Positions 25,125 through 34,544 of a stretch of DNA of 64,000 bases are shown piece by piece. Each line of letters opens with the position of its first letter. The stretch's first letter is position 1. The notes below the pieces were generated by a model that worked only from the letters and a program-made list of their open reading frames with translations, searched no databases and was not told the origin of the DNA. The DNA lies in NCBI GenBank assembly GCA_930633525.1, contig CAKNFP010000002.1, forward strand, positions 1 through 64,000, read 5' to 3'. Source of the stretch: Hyphomicrobiales bacterium. Lineage in GTDB: Bacteria; Pseudomonadota; Alphaproteobacteria; Rhizobiales; Beijerinckiaceae. Made by a program: the position numbers and the translations under genes.

Positions 25125-25838
25125 GTGTCAAGTCGCATGTCGCAAAATAAAGAGAAGACCCCGGCAACGGGCGATTGGGTGCAGCCGATCGTCAAGGAGA
25201 ACCTGAGCGAGCGCGCCTATATGGATTTGCGGGCGGCCCTCATGCGTGGGCGGCTGCGGCCCGGCGAGCGCCTGCGGCTCCGGCCCATGTCGGTGCGGTT
25301 CGGCATCAGCGCGACCCCGATGCGCGAGGCCCTGCTGCGGCTGGTCGGCGAGAAGGCGCTGGCGCTCGATGCCCGCAATTCGGTGGTCGTCCCGACCCTG
25401 ACGCTGGAGCAACTGCAGGAGATCCGCGCCATCCGCACGGATCTGGAAGGGCGCGCGGCGGCCGCCGCCGCGCTCATCGCCACCGAGGCCGAGATCGAGA
25501 CCCTCGTCGCCATACACGCGCAGATTTCCGCATGCCACGCGAGCCGGAGCTTCGTGCAGGCGGTGGATCTCAACACGGAGTTCCACCTCACCTTCTGCCG
25601 CATGGCGCACCTGCCCATCCTCTACGACATCGTCGAGGGCCTATGGGTGCGCTGCGGGCCCATCCTCTCCCATCTCTACGACGAGGGCCTGCCGGACTGG
25701 GAACCCCACCCGCATCTCCGCCTCGTCAGCGCGCTGCGCGAACGCGACCCCGAAAAAGCCCGCGCCGCGAGCCGCGAGGACATCGAACGCGGCGGGCAGG
25801 GGCTGTTGGTGCATGTGCGGGAGGCGAATGGGGGGTGA
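25125..25838 (+). CDS. GntR-family transcriptional regulator (FCD type)
   Basis: Regulator of 237 residues with N-terminal winged helix (SERAYMDLRAALMRGRLRPG, then LRPMSVRFGISATPMREALL) and a C-terminal FCD domain. The latter shows the His/Asp pattern NTEFHLTFCRMAHLPILYDI and HPHLRLVSALRERDPEKAR. GTG start at 25125 with GAGGAA 8 bases before; an ATG four codons in is an alternative. It diverges from the 13.5-kb minus-strand group and is its likely repressor through the palindrome at 25092-25101. The stop is followed by the AT-rich insert carrying the OLD-type gene, which marks the right border of this catabolic block. Confidence 0.9.
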   Translation: MSSRMSQNKEKTPATGDWVQPIVKENLSERAYMDLRAALMRGRLRPGERLRLRPMSVRFGISATPMREALLRLVGEKALALDARNSVVVPTLTLEQLQEIRAIRTDLEGRAAAAAALIATEAEIETLVAIHAQISACHASRSFVQAVDLNTEFHLTFCRMAHLPILYDIVEGLWVRCGPILSHLYDEGLPDWEPHPHLRLVSALRERDPEKARAASREDIERGGQGLLVHVREANGG

Positions 25839-25918
25839 GGGGGTAAAGCTTAGGTGTGCCATATAGTTTTTGCTAAATTTGTGATGTAGTGTTGTAAGAA
25901 ATTGGGGGGCGGGGGAGA

Positions 25919-27658
25919 ATGTACAAGATACGATCGATTACACCTAGGCAAGGTGTTCCTATATCAATAGGAAGCTGTACTGTAGTAGTCGGGCCGAACA
26001 ATGCCGGTAAGAGTCAATTTTTGAAGGATATCACCCTTTGTGCAAGTGGAAGGCGAGAAGCTGCAAAAATTCTGCAGAATACCGACATCGATTTTGGCGT
26101 TTCTCCTCTTGAGTTTTTTAGAAATTATATAGATGATCTGACGCCGGATAGTTCAGGCCACATATATCTTGACGGCGCTGGTTTCGACCTTACAGACACG
26201 GCATCTATTCAATATAATAAAAACTCATCCGCTTCATATATTTCGTCAGATGACGACGCTCGAGCTCATATCGAGAATACATTCGCGCGTCAGCTTATTG
26301 CGTATCTCACGACGGAGGCGCGTTTAGCATTTTCGAAACACAGAACGAATGTCTATCGCTCTAATCAAGTAGGTGTATCTAGTCTCGTAGAAGCCATTTT
26401 TGATGCAGATAATAGCGACGAGAGTTGGCTATCTGGATATACACGACTGGCTTTTGGTCTTTCTGTGGCACTCGACACCTATTCGAATGCTGGGCTGCTT
26501 GAACTGCGCGTCGCTGAATCGTTCCCCGGGATGTATGATCAGGGTCGTGGAGAAAGTCGAAAGATTATGCAAAAATGCATGCGCTTGGATGAGCAGGGGG
26601 ACGGGATCCGCAGTTTTGTAGCAACGTTGGGCGCTGTAAAATCACTATCCCGGCAAGTTATTTTAATAGACGAGCCAGAGGCGTTTCTCCACCCGCCGCA
26701 AGCCTATCAGCTTGGGAAAGCGCTAGGTGAATCGAAGTTCAATGACAAACAAATTATTTGCGCAACGCATAGCGCTGATTTCTTGCGTGGTCTCATATCG
26801 AGCCGTGAAGATGCGACCGTTATCCGGGTTTCACGGACATCTAATAGTCAGAGTATAAATGTTCTTAAGCCAGATGAGTTGATCGGCTTGGCTGGAGATC
26901 CGGTTTTATCATCGGGCAGAGTTCTTGATGGGATATTTTACCGGCATGTAATTATAACGGAATCTGACGGAGACGCTGTCGTTTATGGGAGAATATCTAG
27001 TATGTTAGAGGAGAACGGGGAGACATACTATGTGAATTCATACGCGAAGCAGGCTACCGCAATTGTTGCGACTCCTTTTAAGCATATGAAGGTTCCGCAT
27101 GCGGCTATTGTTGATCTTGATATGATTCGACGAAAGGATGAATTTAGTAAGCTTTTGGAAGTATTTTTACAGCAGAAAGATGAGGCAGAACGTTTGGCGA
27201 GCCAGGTCCGTTCATTCGTGGATGCGTGTAGTGCGGAAGATTTGATTGCAAAAGCGCTAAGCGATGTTGCTGATTTGTTGATGCTTAATGAAAGATCGGC
27301 GTCCAATTCTGAAGCAAAATTAGGAAGAATAAGATCTGACTTACGAAAAATTTCAAAGTCTGCTGATAAGTGGGCAGGTATTAAACGGTGTGGGCTGGCG
27401 TGGCCGTCGCTCACGCCTGCTGCGAAAGGAGATCTTTCCAACCTTATTGATATCTGCGCCGAGAGCGGGATTTTCTTGGTGCCCGTTGGCGAAAGAGAGG
27501 CATGGCTCGAGCCTGCAGTTCCTTATTCTAACAACAAAAAAGCGTATACGGTCGCCGCACTCAAGCACATTTCATCGAAGAGCTTTAGTAAAGATGCCGA
27601 AATTTTTCAGTTTATAATGAGGGTTCACTCGTACTTAGGTCAACAAAGCGCTTTATAA
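25919..27658 (+). CDS. OLD-family endonuclease: ABC-type ATPase fused to TOPRIM nuclease domain
   Basis: A 579-residue protein with an SMC/ABC-like ATPase followed by a TOPRIM domain, the layout of overcoming-lysogenization-defect (OLD) nucleases. ATPase: Walker A GPNNAGKS (25-32), signature-like DEQGDGIRSF (224-233), Walker B VILIDEPEAFLHP (247-259), His switch ATHS (282-285). TOPRIM: Glu348 in VIITESDGD, and D399/D401 in IVDLDMIRR. GGGGGAGA stands directly before the ATG. No UvrD-type helicase follows, so it is not a Gabija pair, and no reverse transcriptase is present; it resembles stand-alone class 1 OLD. Base composition and codon use are far more AT-rich than both neighbours, indicating transfer. 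A phage-defence role is likely from family knowledge, not proven. Confidence 0.88.
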   Translation: MYKIRSITPRQGVPISIGSCTVVVGPNNAGKSQFLKDITLCASGRREAAKILQNTDIDFGVSPLEFFRNYIDDLTPDSSGHIYLDGAGFDLTDTASIQYNKNSSASYISSDDDARAHIENTFARQLIAYLTTEARLAFSKHRTNVYRSNQVGVSSLVEAIFDADNSDESWLSGYTRLAFGLSVALDTYSNAGLLELRVAESFPGMYDQGRGESRKIMQKCMRLDEQGDGIRSFVATLGAVKSLSRQVILIDEPEAFLHPPQAYQLGKALGESKFNDKQIICATHSADFLRGLISSREDATVIRVSRTSNSQSINVLKPDELIGLAGDPVLSSGRVLDGIFYRHVIITESDGDAVVYGRISSMLEENGETYYVNSYAKQATAIVATPFKHMKVPHAAIVDLDMIRRKDEFSKLLEVFLQQKDEAERLASQVRSFVDACSAEDLIAKALSDVADLLMLNERSASNSEAKLGRIRSDLRKISKSADKWAGIKRCGLAWPSLTPAAKGDLSNLIDICAESGIFLVPVGEREAWLEPAVPYSNNKKAYTVAALKHISSKSFSKDAEIFQFIMRVHSYLGQQSAL

Positions 27659-27734
27659 ACATATTGAGCGGTTTGGCTCCTCCCCAGATCAATTGTCCGT
27701 ACTGGCCCGCTTCAGCCAGATGGAGGCCCCCCCA

Positions 27735-29357
<1,623 letters not shown>

Positions 29358-29453
29358 GGCGCACGGGGACCTGGCGGTTACTCAGCCCGTGCATTTAGGC
29401 CATGTTGCGCCGCGGCGAAAGGGCGGGGCGCCTTGTTAATCCTCGAAGACGCG

Positions 29454-30164
29454 CTAATCCTCGAAGACACGCTTGCGGGCGGCTTCCAGATGGTTGCGCA
29501 TGGCCGCCGAGGCGGCATCGACCTGCCCGGCCGCGATGGCGTCGTAGATGACCTGGTGCTCCGCGTACATCAGCTGCAGCGCATCCTGCGGGCGGGTGAG
29601 TGAGAGCTTGCGCGTCAACTCCATGCCGACGGTCATATGGCTGCGCATGGAGACCAGCGTGTCGACGAAGAAGCGGTTGTGCGAGGCGGAGGCGATGGCG
29701 AGGTGGAAATCGAGGTCCGCCTCCACGCCAAGGCTCACATCGCCGATATCCTCCGTTTCGCGCAAGAGCTTCCGCAGGTCCTGCAGTTCGCTGTCGGTGC
29801 GGCGCAGCGCGGCCAGCCCGCAGGCGGCCTCCTCGATGAACATGCGGAACTCATAGCAGCGCTGGATATCGCCGATGCTCATCACGGGGGCGAAGCGGCG
29901 GATGGCCTGGTCGGCGCTGGCCAGGATGAAGCTGCCGGCGCCCTGGCGGGACTGGATGAGACCATCATCCCGCAGGCGGGCGAGCGCTTCGCGCACCACC
30001 GTGCGCGACACCTTGAACTGTTCCGCGATGTCCGTCTCGGTCGGGAGCTTCTGTCCCTTCAGGTAGTCGCCGGCCGCGATGCGGTCGAAGATGTGATCGT
30101 AGACCTTGGATGCGGTGCGGCGGGACGGTTGGCCACCGGCCGGGGACAGATCGCCAGACGACAT
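29454..30164 (-). CDS. FadR-type GntR transcriptional regulator
   Basis: Regulator of 236 residues: winged helix ASKVYDHIFDRIAAGDYLKG / ETDIAEQFKVSRTVVREALA followed by RLRDDGLIQSRQGAGSFI, then an FCD domain with the metal-type pattern EADLDFHLAIASASHNRFFV and YAEHQVIYDAIAAGQVD. The frame extends to 30320, but the ATG at 30162-30164 follows GAGAGAG and fits the family. Divergent from the sugar-type ABC importer starting at 30412; the paired TTGTC-AACAA sites at 30310-30339 are its probable operators. FadR-type regulators next to sugar-acid importers usually respond to a pathway intermediate. Confidence 0.9.
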   Translation of the reverse strand: MSSGDLSPAGGQPSRRTASKVYDHIFDRIAAGDYLKGQKLPTETDIAEQFKVSRTVVREALARLRDDGLIQSRQGAGSFILASADQAIRRFAPVMSIGDIQRCYEFRMFIEEAACGLAALRRTDSELQDLRKLLRETEDIGDVSLGVEADLDFHLAIASASHNRFFVDTLVSMRSHMTVGMELTRKLSLTRPQDALQLMYAEHQVIYDAIAAGQVDAASAAMRNHLEAARKRVFED

Positions 30165-30309
30165 CGATACTCTCTCTCGCTTGCCTTCGCGCAACAGACG
30201 ACGGCTTAATCGCAGCGTCAAGTCATCATACAAGAATGCGCGGCGGGCTGTGGAAAATCTCAGCGAACTCAGAAATTTGTGTGAATCGCGGGCCTGCCCT
30301 CGGGAAATG

Positions 30310-30339
30310 TTGTCCAACAAATTTCATACTTGTTGACAA
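30310..30339. promoter_or_regulatory. Inverted paired operator between fadR-type regulator and ABC importer
   Basis: TTGTCCAACAA (30310-30320) and TTGTTGACAA (30330-30339) are near-exact reverse complements (one extra C) with centres about 20 bases apart, two helical turns. The second contains a TTGACA that could serve as a -35 box for the importer. Position between divergent genes suggests the GntR protein represses both. Confidence 0.65.
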
Positions 30340-30411
30340 ATGGAGGGGCCATCTGCACTGTCCGCCGCGACGACGGTCATAGAGCCGTGGAAAGCCAAGG
30401 AGGACGCGGTG

Positions 30412-31725
30412 ATGGGATTTGGGATGCGTGGGCTGGTGAAGGCCGCCCTGGTCGGGGCTTCGCTCGCGGCGCTTGGTTCACTGACTGGCGCTAAGGCCGA
30501 GGACATCCGGCTGACCTACCAGAGCTGGCATCTGGCGGAAGAGCCCTGGGCGACCTCGCTCAAGGAAGGCTTCGCCGAATTCGAGCGCCTCAATCCCGGC
30601 ATCAAGATCGTGCCGCAGCCCGTATCGCTGGGCCAGCGCGACGTCACGCTGACGACCGCCATTCGCGCCGGTCGCGGGCCGGACATCTTCCAGCTCGATG
30701 CCAATCCCATCAGCCAGTACATCAAGGAAGGCTGGGTCAAGGACCTGACGCCCTATATGGAGAAGGAGGGCGGCGCCAAGGCATTCATGGCGGACTTCTA
30801 TCCCTCGCTCCGCGATGCCGTCACCAACGACGGCAAGGTCTTTGGGGTGCCGAAGAATACCGCGGCGATGGTCCTGACCTATAACAAGAAGCTTTTCGAC
30901 GCGGCAGGCGTCACCCAGGCCCCCGCGACCTGGGAAGAATTCCGCACGGCCGCGCAGAAACTGACGCGCGCGACAAAGGACGGCGGTCCGGTCGATCAGT
31001 GGGGAACGGCGCTTATTCTTCAGCCGGCCGGGTTTGATCTGCGTGTGTCTGTCATCCTGCGCGGTTTCGGGGCCGATTTCCTGACGCCAGACAACAAGCA
31101 CTCCGCGCTCAACACGCCTGAGGCGAAGGAAGCCTTCCAGTACGTGGTCGACCTCATCCAGAAGGACAAGGTCATGCCGCCCGGCGTCTCGCAGGTGGAT
31201 GCCAACGCCGCCCGCCAGTTCATGGCGCAGAGCAAGGTGGGCACGATCGTCGAGACGCTCTGGGCGCTGCCGATCATCCAGGCGATCAATCCGGCCTTCG
31301 ATGCCTGGAACACGCTCGCCATGGCGCCGATCCCCGTGAAGGCGGGAACCGACCCGAAGGTCCGGTCCACGCTCTATGTGGACGGCCTCTTCATGAACCC
31401 CAACACCAAGAACGCCGATGCGGCCTGGAAGCTCATCCAGTTCATGACGGACCGTCAGCGTATGGAAAAGTGGTTCGTGGACAACAACATGCTGTCGGGC
31501 CGTCAGTCCGTGAACGACGAGTTCAAGCCGATCCAGGACAGCAAGTTCGCCCAGGTGGTGAAGGCTGAAATCGGCCATGCGTCCTTCCTGCCGCTCATCC
31601 CGCAGTGGCCGGAAATCCTGACCGCCTTCCGGCAGAACCTCCAGGCAGCGGTCGCGCAGACGAAGACGCCGGAGGCCGCTCTCGCCGACGCCCATAACCA
31701 GATCGAGGCGATCCTGGCGCGCTAG
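30412..31725 (+). CDS. ABC transporter substrate-binding protein, sugar-type family 1
   Basis: Periplasmic binding protein of 437 residues of the UgpB/MalE-like family. AAGGAGG stands 8 bases before the ATG at 30412, and a signal peptide (LVKAALVGASLAALGSLTGAKA) precedes EDIRLTYQSWHLAEEP. EFERLNPGIKIVPQPV, RAGRGPDIFQLDANPISQYI and KVFGVPKNTAAMVLTYNKKL are conserved family segments. It starts an operon with two MalF/MalG-type permeases, an epimerase and a DhaK-DhaL kinase, which points to a sugar, polyol or ketose ligand. It lies about 110 bases before the first permease gene. Confidence 0.93.
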   Translation: MGFGMRGLVKAALVGASLAALGSLTGAKAEDIRLTYQSWHLAEEPWATSLKEGFAEFERLNPGIKIVPQPVSLGQRDVTLTTAIRAGRGPDIFQLDANPISQYIKEGWVKDLTPYMEKEGGAKAFMADFYPSLRDAVTNDGKVFGVPKNTAAMVLTYNKKLFDAAGVTQAPATWEEFRTAAQKLTRATKDGGPVDQWGTALILQPAGFDLRVSVILRGFGADFLTPDNKHSALNTPEAKEAFQYVVDLIQKDKVMPPGVSQVDANAARQFMAQSKVGTIVETLWALPIIQAINPAFDAWNTLAMAPIPVKAGTDPKVRSTLYVDGLFMNPNTKNADAAWKLIQFMTDRQRMEKWFVDNNMLSGRQSVNDEFKPIQDSKFAQVVKAEIGHASFLPLIPQWPEILTAFRQNLQAAVAQTKTPEAALADAHNQIEAILAR

Positions 31726-31834
31726 GGCATGGCGAGCCTGTTGAAAACGACAGGCCGTTGATATCGCGCGGCGGGTCATGGCCCTCCGCGCTTCTGTTTC
31801 GCCTGAGCCGCATAGTGACAAAGACAGGGTGGCA

Positions 31835-32692
31835 ATGACTGATCAACGTGTCGGCTTATTCTTCGCGTTGCCTGCCATTATTCTTCTTGTAGGCATTCTT
31901 GGCTTCCCCGCCGTTGCGGCTATCCTCCAGAGTTTCAATGTGCTCTGGGGTTCCGGGGACGTGCCGGGCATCGCGAACTACGTCCAGCTCGCGATGGATC
32001 CGCAATTCTGGCAGGCCTTCCGGAATACGACCCTGTTCGTCGCGTCCACCGTGAGCATCCACATCACGCTGGGCCTGTGCGTGGCGCTTCTGCTCAATGC
32101 CGATGTCAAGGGCAAGTGGCTATTCCGGGTCACCGCGATCCTGCCGTGGACCGTTCCTGACGTCATCAGCGGCATTCTCTGGCGCTTCATGTTCGATCCG
32201 CTGGCGGGTTTCGTGAACGCGCTGCTGATAGCTCTTGGCCTCATCGGGGCGCCGATCGATTGGCTGGGCGATCCGCAACTCGCCTTCGCCGCTGTCGTCT
32301 TCGCGGAAGGCTGGCGCGGCTATCCCTTCATCATGCTCATCCTGCTCGCAGGCCTGCAGTCCATCGGCCAGCAGCAGTATGAAGCGGCCCAGCTCGACGG
32401 GGCCTCGACCTGGCAGTGCTTCCTGCATGTCACCATCCCGAACCTGAAGCCCATGCTGCTCGTGGCCGCGGTGCTGGATCTCATCTGGCAGGCGCGTCTC
32501 TTCGGCCTCGTCTTCGGCATGACGAGCGGCGGGCCGGGCAATGCAACGGAAGTGATGCCACTGCTGATTTACCGGAATTACTTTGAATTCTTCAACGCCA
32601 GCTATGCGGCGTCCATGGCGGTCGTCCTCGCGGCGGTCATGCTGGTCTTCGCGGTGCCCTATGTGCGCTCCAGCCTGCGGAAGGAGGCGTGA
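31835..32692 (+). CDS. Sugar ABC transporter permease (MalF/UgpA type)
   Basis: Inner-membrane permease of 285 residues with six hydrophobic segments, beginning LFFALPAIILLVGILGFPAV. The cytoplasmic EAA loop that docks the ATPase reads EAAQLDGASTWQCFLHVTIP. The ATG at 31835 follows AGGGTGG; the frame opens earlier at 31778 without a ribosome site. It pairs with the next permease, whose GTG/ATG start overlaps or directly follows this stop. Together they form the membrane pore for the ligand bound by the 30412 product. Confidence 0.93.
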   Translation: MTDQRVGLFFALPAIILLVGILGFPAVAAILQSFNVLWGSGDVPGIANYVQLAMDPQFWQAFRNTTLFVASTVSIHITLGLCVALLLNADVKGKWLFRVTAILPWTVPDVISGILWRFMFDPLAGFVNALLIALGLIGAPIDWLGDPQLAFAAVVFAEGWRGYPFIMLILLAGLQSIGQQQYEAAQLDGASTWQCFLHVTIPNLKPMLLVAAVLDLIWQARLFGLVFGMTSGGPGNATEVMPLLIYRNYFEFFNASYAASMAVVLAAVMLVFAVPYVRSSLRKEA

Positions 32693-32697
32693 GACCA

Positions 32698-33528
32698 ATG
32701 CGCGAATCCCCCCAATCCAACCTCTTTGTCTGGGTCGCGCTTCTCGCTGTTGCGATCTTCAACCTGTTTCCCTTCTACTGGATGGTGACGTCCTCATTCA
32801 AAAGTTCGCTTGAGGTCGTCTCCTATCCCGCGACGCTGGCGCCGCAGGAGTGGACGACGGATGCCTATCGCAACATCTGGCTGCAGGAAGGCTTTGTCGC
32901 CTATTTCGGCAACAGCCTGATCGTGTCGCTCAGCACGGCCCTGTTGTCTTCAGGCGTCGGCCTTTTCGCGGCCTACGGCTTCTCGCGTTTCAAGTTCAAG
33001 GGGCGCATGGCGTGGATGTCCCTGTTCCTCGGCAGCCAGATGCTGCCGGGCGTGCTTCTGGTCGGCGCCTACTTCCGCATGCTGACCTTCGCCGGGCTCT
33101 ATGACACGCTGTTCGGCCTCATTCTCGCGCAGACGACGATTACACTGCCGTTCAGCGTCTGGATGTTGAAGGGCTATATCGACACCGTCCCCGCCGAGAT
33201 CGATAACGCGGCGATGATCGATGGCGCCAACCGTCTGCAGATCCTGCTGCGGATCATCGCGCCCAATATCGTTCCCGGTTTTGTCGCCACGGCGACCTTC
33301 GCCTTTCTCCTCGCATGGGGGGATTTGTTGTGGGCTCTGTGCCTCATTGAGGACCAGGCCAAGCAGACGATGACGCTCGGCATTACTCGGCTCATCGGGC
33401 AATTCCGCGTGCAATGGTCTGAAATTATGGCGGCGACCGTCATCGGCAGCGTCATACCGGCCACGCTCTACGTCTTTCTTCAGAAATACCTGGTGCAGGG
33501 CTTTACCGGCAGCGCCGTCAAGGATTGA
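32698..33528 (+). CDS. Sugar ABC transporter permease (MalG/UgpE type)
   Basis: Second membrane subunit, 276 residues, six hydrophobic segments, starting FVWVALLAVAIFNLFPFYWM followed by the MalG-typical SSFKSSLEV. The EAA loop is EIDNAAMIDGANRLQILLRI. GGAGG lies about 10 bases before the ATG at 32698; a GTG at 32689 overlapping the previous stop is an alternative. No ATP-binding subunit follows: the next genes are enzymes, so the importer must borrow a shared MsmK/UgpC-type ATPase encoded elsewhere or be incomplete. Confidence 0.93.
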   Translation: MRESPQSNLFVWVALLAVAIFNLFPFYWMVTSSFKSSLEVVSYPATLAPQEWTTDAYRNIWLQEGFVAYFGNSLIVSLSTALLSSGVGLFAAYGFSRFKFKGRMAWMSLFLGSQMLPGVLLVGAYFRMLTFAGLYDTLFGLILAQTTITLPFSVWMLKGYIDTVPAEIDNAAMIDGANRLQILLRIIAPNIVPGFVATATFAFLLAWGDLLWALCLIEDQAKQTMTLGITRLIGQFRVQWSEIMAATVIGSVIPATLYVFLQKYLVQGFTGSAVKD

Positions 33529-33598
33529 GCCCGTCCTCCAGCTTGTCCCGCACTTTCGCTTCGGTGGTGTCACCGGAAGGCTTCAGAAGGTTGTCGCT

Positions 33599-34450
33599 AT
33601 GAATCCGCTTTCCATCCACTCCTATACGTTCCTGCCGACATGGACGACGCAGCATGGCGAGGATGCGGCCCGCGAAGCGCGGGCGGCCGGCTACAACTGC
33701 CTCGTTATTCCGCTGCGGGATCATGACGTCATCGAGCCGGCGGCCATCGTTCGCATGATGGAGCGGGAGGGACTGCAGCCCGTGACGACGGCCAATCAGC
33801 GGCCGGAGGCGGACATTTCGAGCACTGATCGCGCCATCTGGACGGCGGGACTGGAGCGTCATCGCCGCTCCTTGCGGCTGGCGCGCGATCTGGGCGCCAA
33901 GCATATGGGGGGCATTCTCTACAGCGTGTTTGGCAAGGCCCAGCGGGCGGCGACGGAGGAGAATGTCAAGGCCGCGGCGGAAGCTCTGGCGCTTCTCGCC
34001 GACGAAGCCTCCGGCTTTGGCATGCGGATCGCGTTGGAGATCGTCAATCGCTACGAGAGCAATCTCCTCAATACGGCCGCCCAAGGTATCGACATGGTCC
34101 GCCGCGTCGGCGCGCCCAATCTTCATCTTCATCTCGACACGTTCCATATGAATATCGAGGAAGATGATCCTCTGGAAGCGCTCAAGGCAGCGCGCCCCTA
34201 TCTCGCTTATTTCGAGATAGACCAGAACAACCGGGGGCCTCTTGATCGTGGTGTCATCGATTTCGGCCCGATGCTCGCGTTCCTCAAGGCCTCCGATTAC
34301 ACGGACATGATCGGCGTCGAGGCGTTTTCGAGCGCGATTTGCGGCCCGGAAGTGGCGGCCGGGGTCGGCGCATGGCGCAACCTGTTCGATGATGGCGCGG
34401 CTGTTGCCCGCTCAGGTATCGCGGTGCTGAAACAGGCCGGCTTCGCCTGA
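33599..34450 (+). CDS. Sugar phosphate isomerase/epimerase-like TIM-barrel protein
   Basis: Xylose-isomerase-like TIM barrel of 283 residues, the group containing D-tagatose/D-psicose 3-epimerases, erythrulose/tetrose isomerases and IolE. Predicted metal ligands sit in the usual strand ends: Glu in ALEIVNRYESN, Asp in HLHLDTFHMNIEED, and Glu in IGVEAFSSA. The His in DTFHMN is also conserved in 3-epimerases. It is cytosolic. It lies 70 bases after the permease gene and before the kinase gene, so it probably epimerises or isomerises the imported ketose before or after phosphorylation. Exact substrate unknown. Confidence 0.88.
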   Translation: MNPLSIHSYTFLPTWTTQHGEDAAREARAAGYNCLVIPLRDHDVIEPAAIVRMMEREGLQPVTTANQRPEADISSTDRAIWTAGLERHRRSLRLARDLGAKHMGGILYSVFGKAQRAATEENVKAAAEALALLADEASGFGMRIALEIVNRYESNLLNTAAQGIDMVRRVGAPNLHLHLDTFHMNIEEDDPLEALKAARPYLAYFEIDQNNRGPLDRGVIDFGPMLAFLKASDYTDMIGVEAFSSAICGPEVAAGVGAWRNLFDDGAAVARSGIAVLKQAGFA

Positions 34451-34544
34451 CAGGAGCGGGGCCCCGCTGTATATTAACGGCTGCAAGCGGTTGATCGATC
34501 GGGCGATGTGATCATACTCAAGGCATCAACGGAGCGAGGATGCC

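Noticed and set aside
25919..27658. Gabija or retron system
   Set aside because: The OLD-type gene is alone. The next gene is a convergent ABC-F gene, and no UvrD-like helicase, reverse transcriptase or non-coding RNA template is visible.
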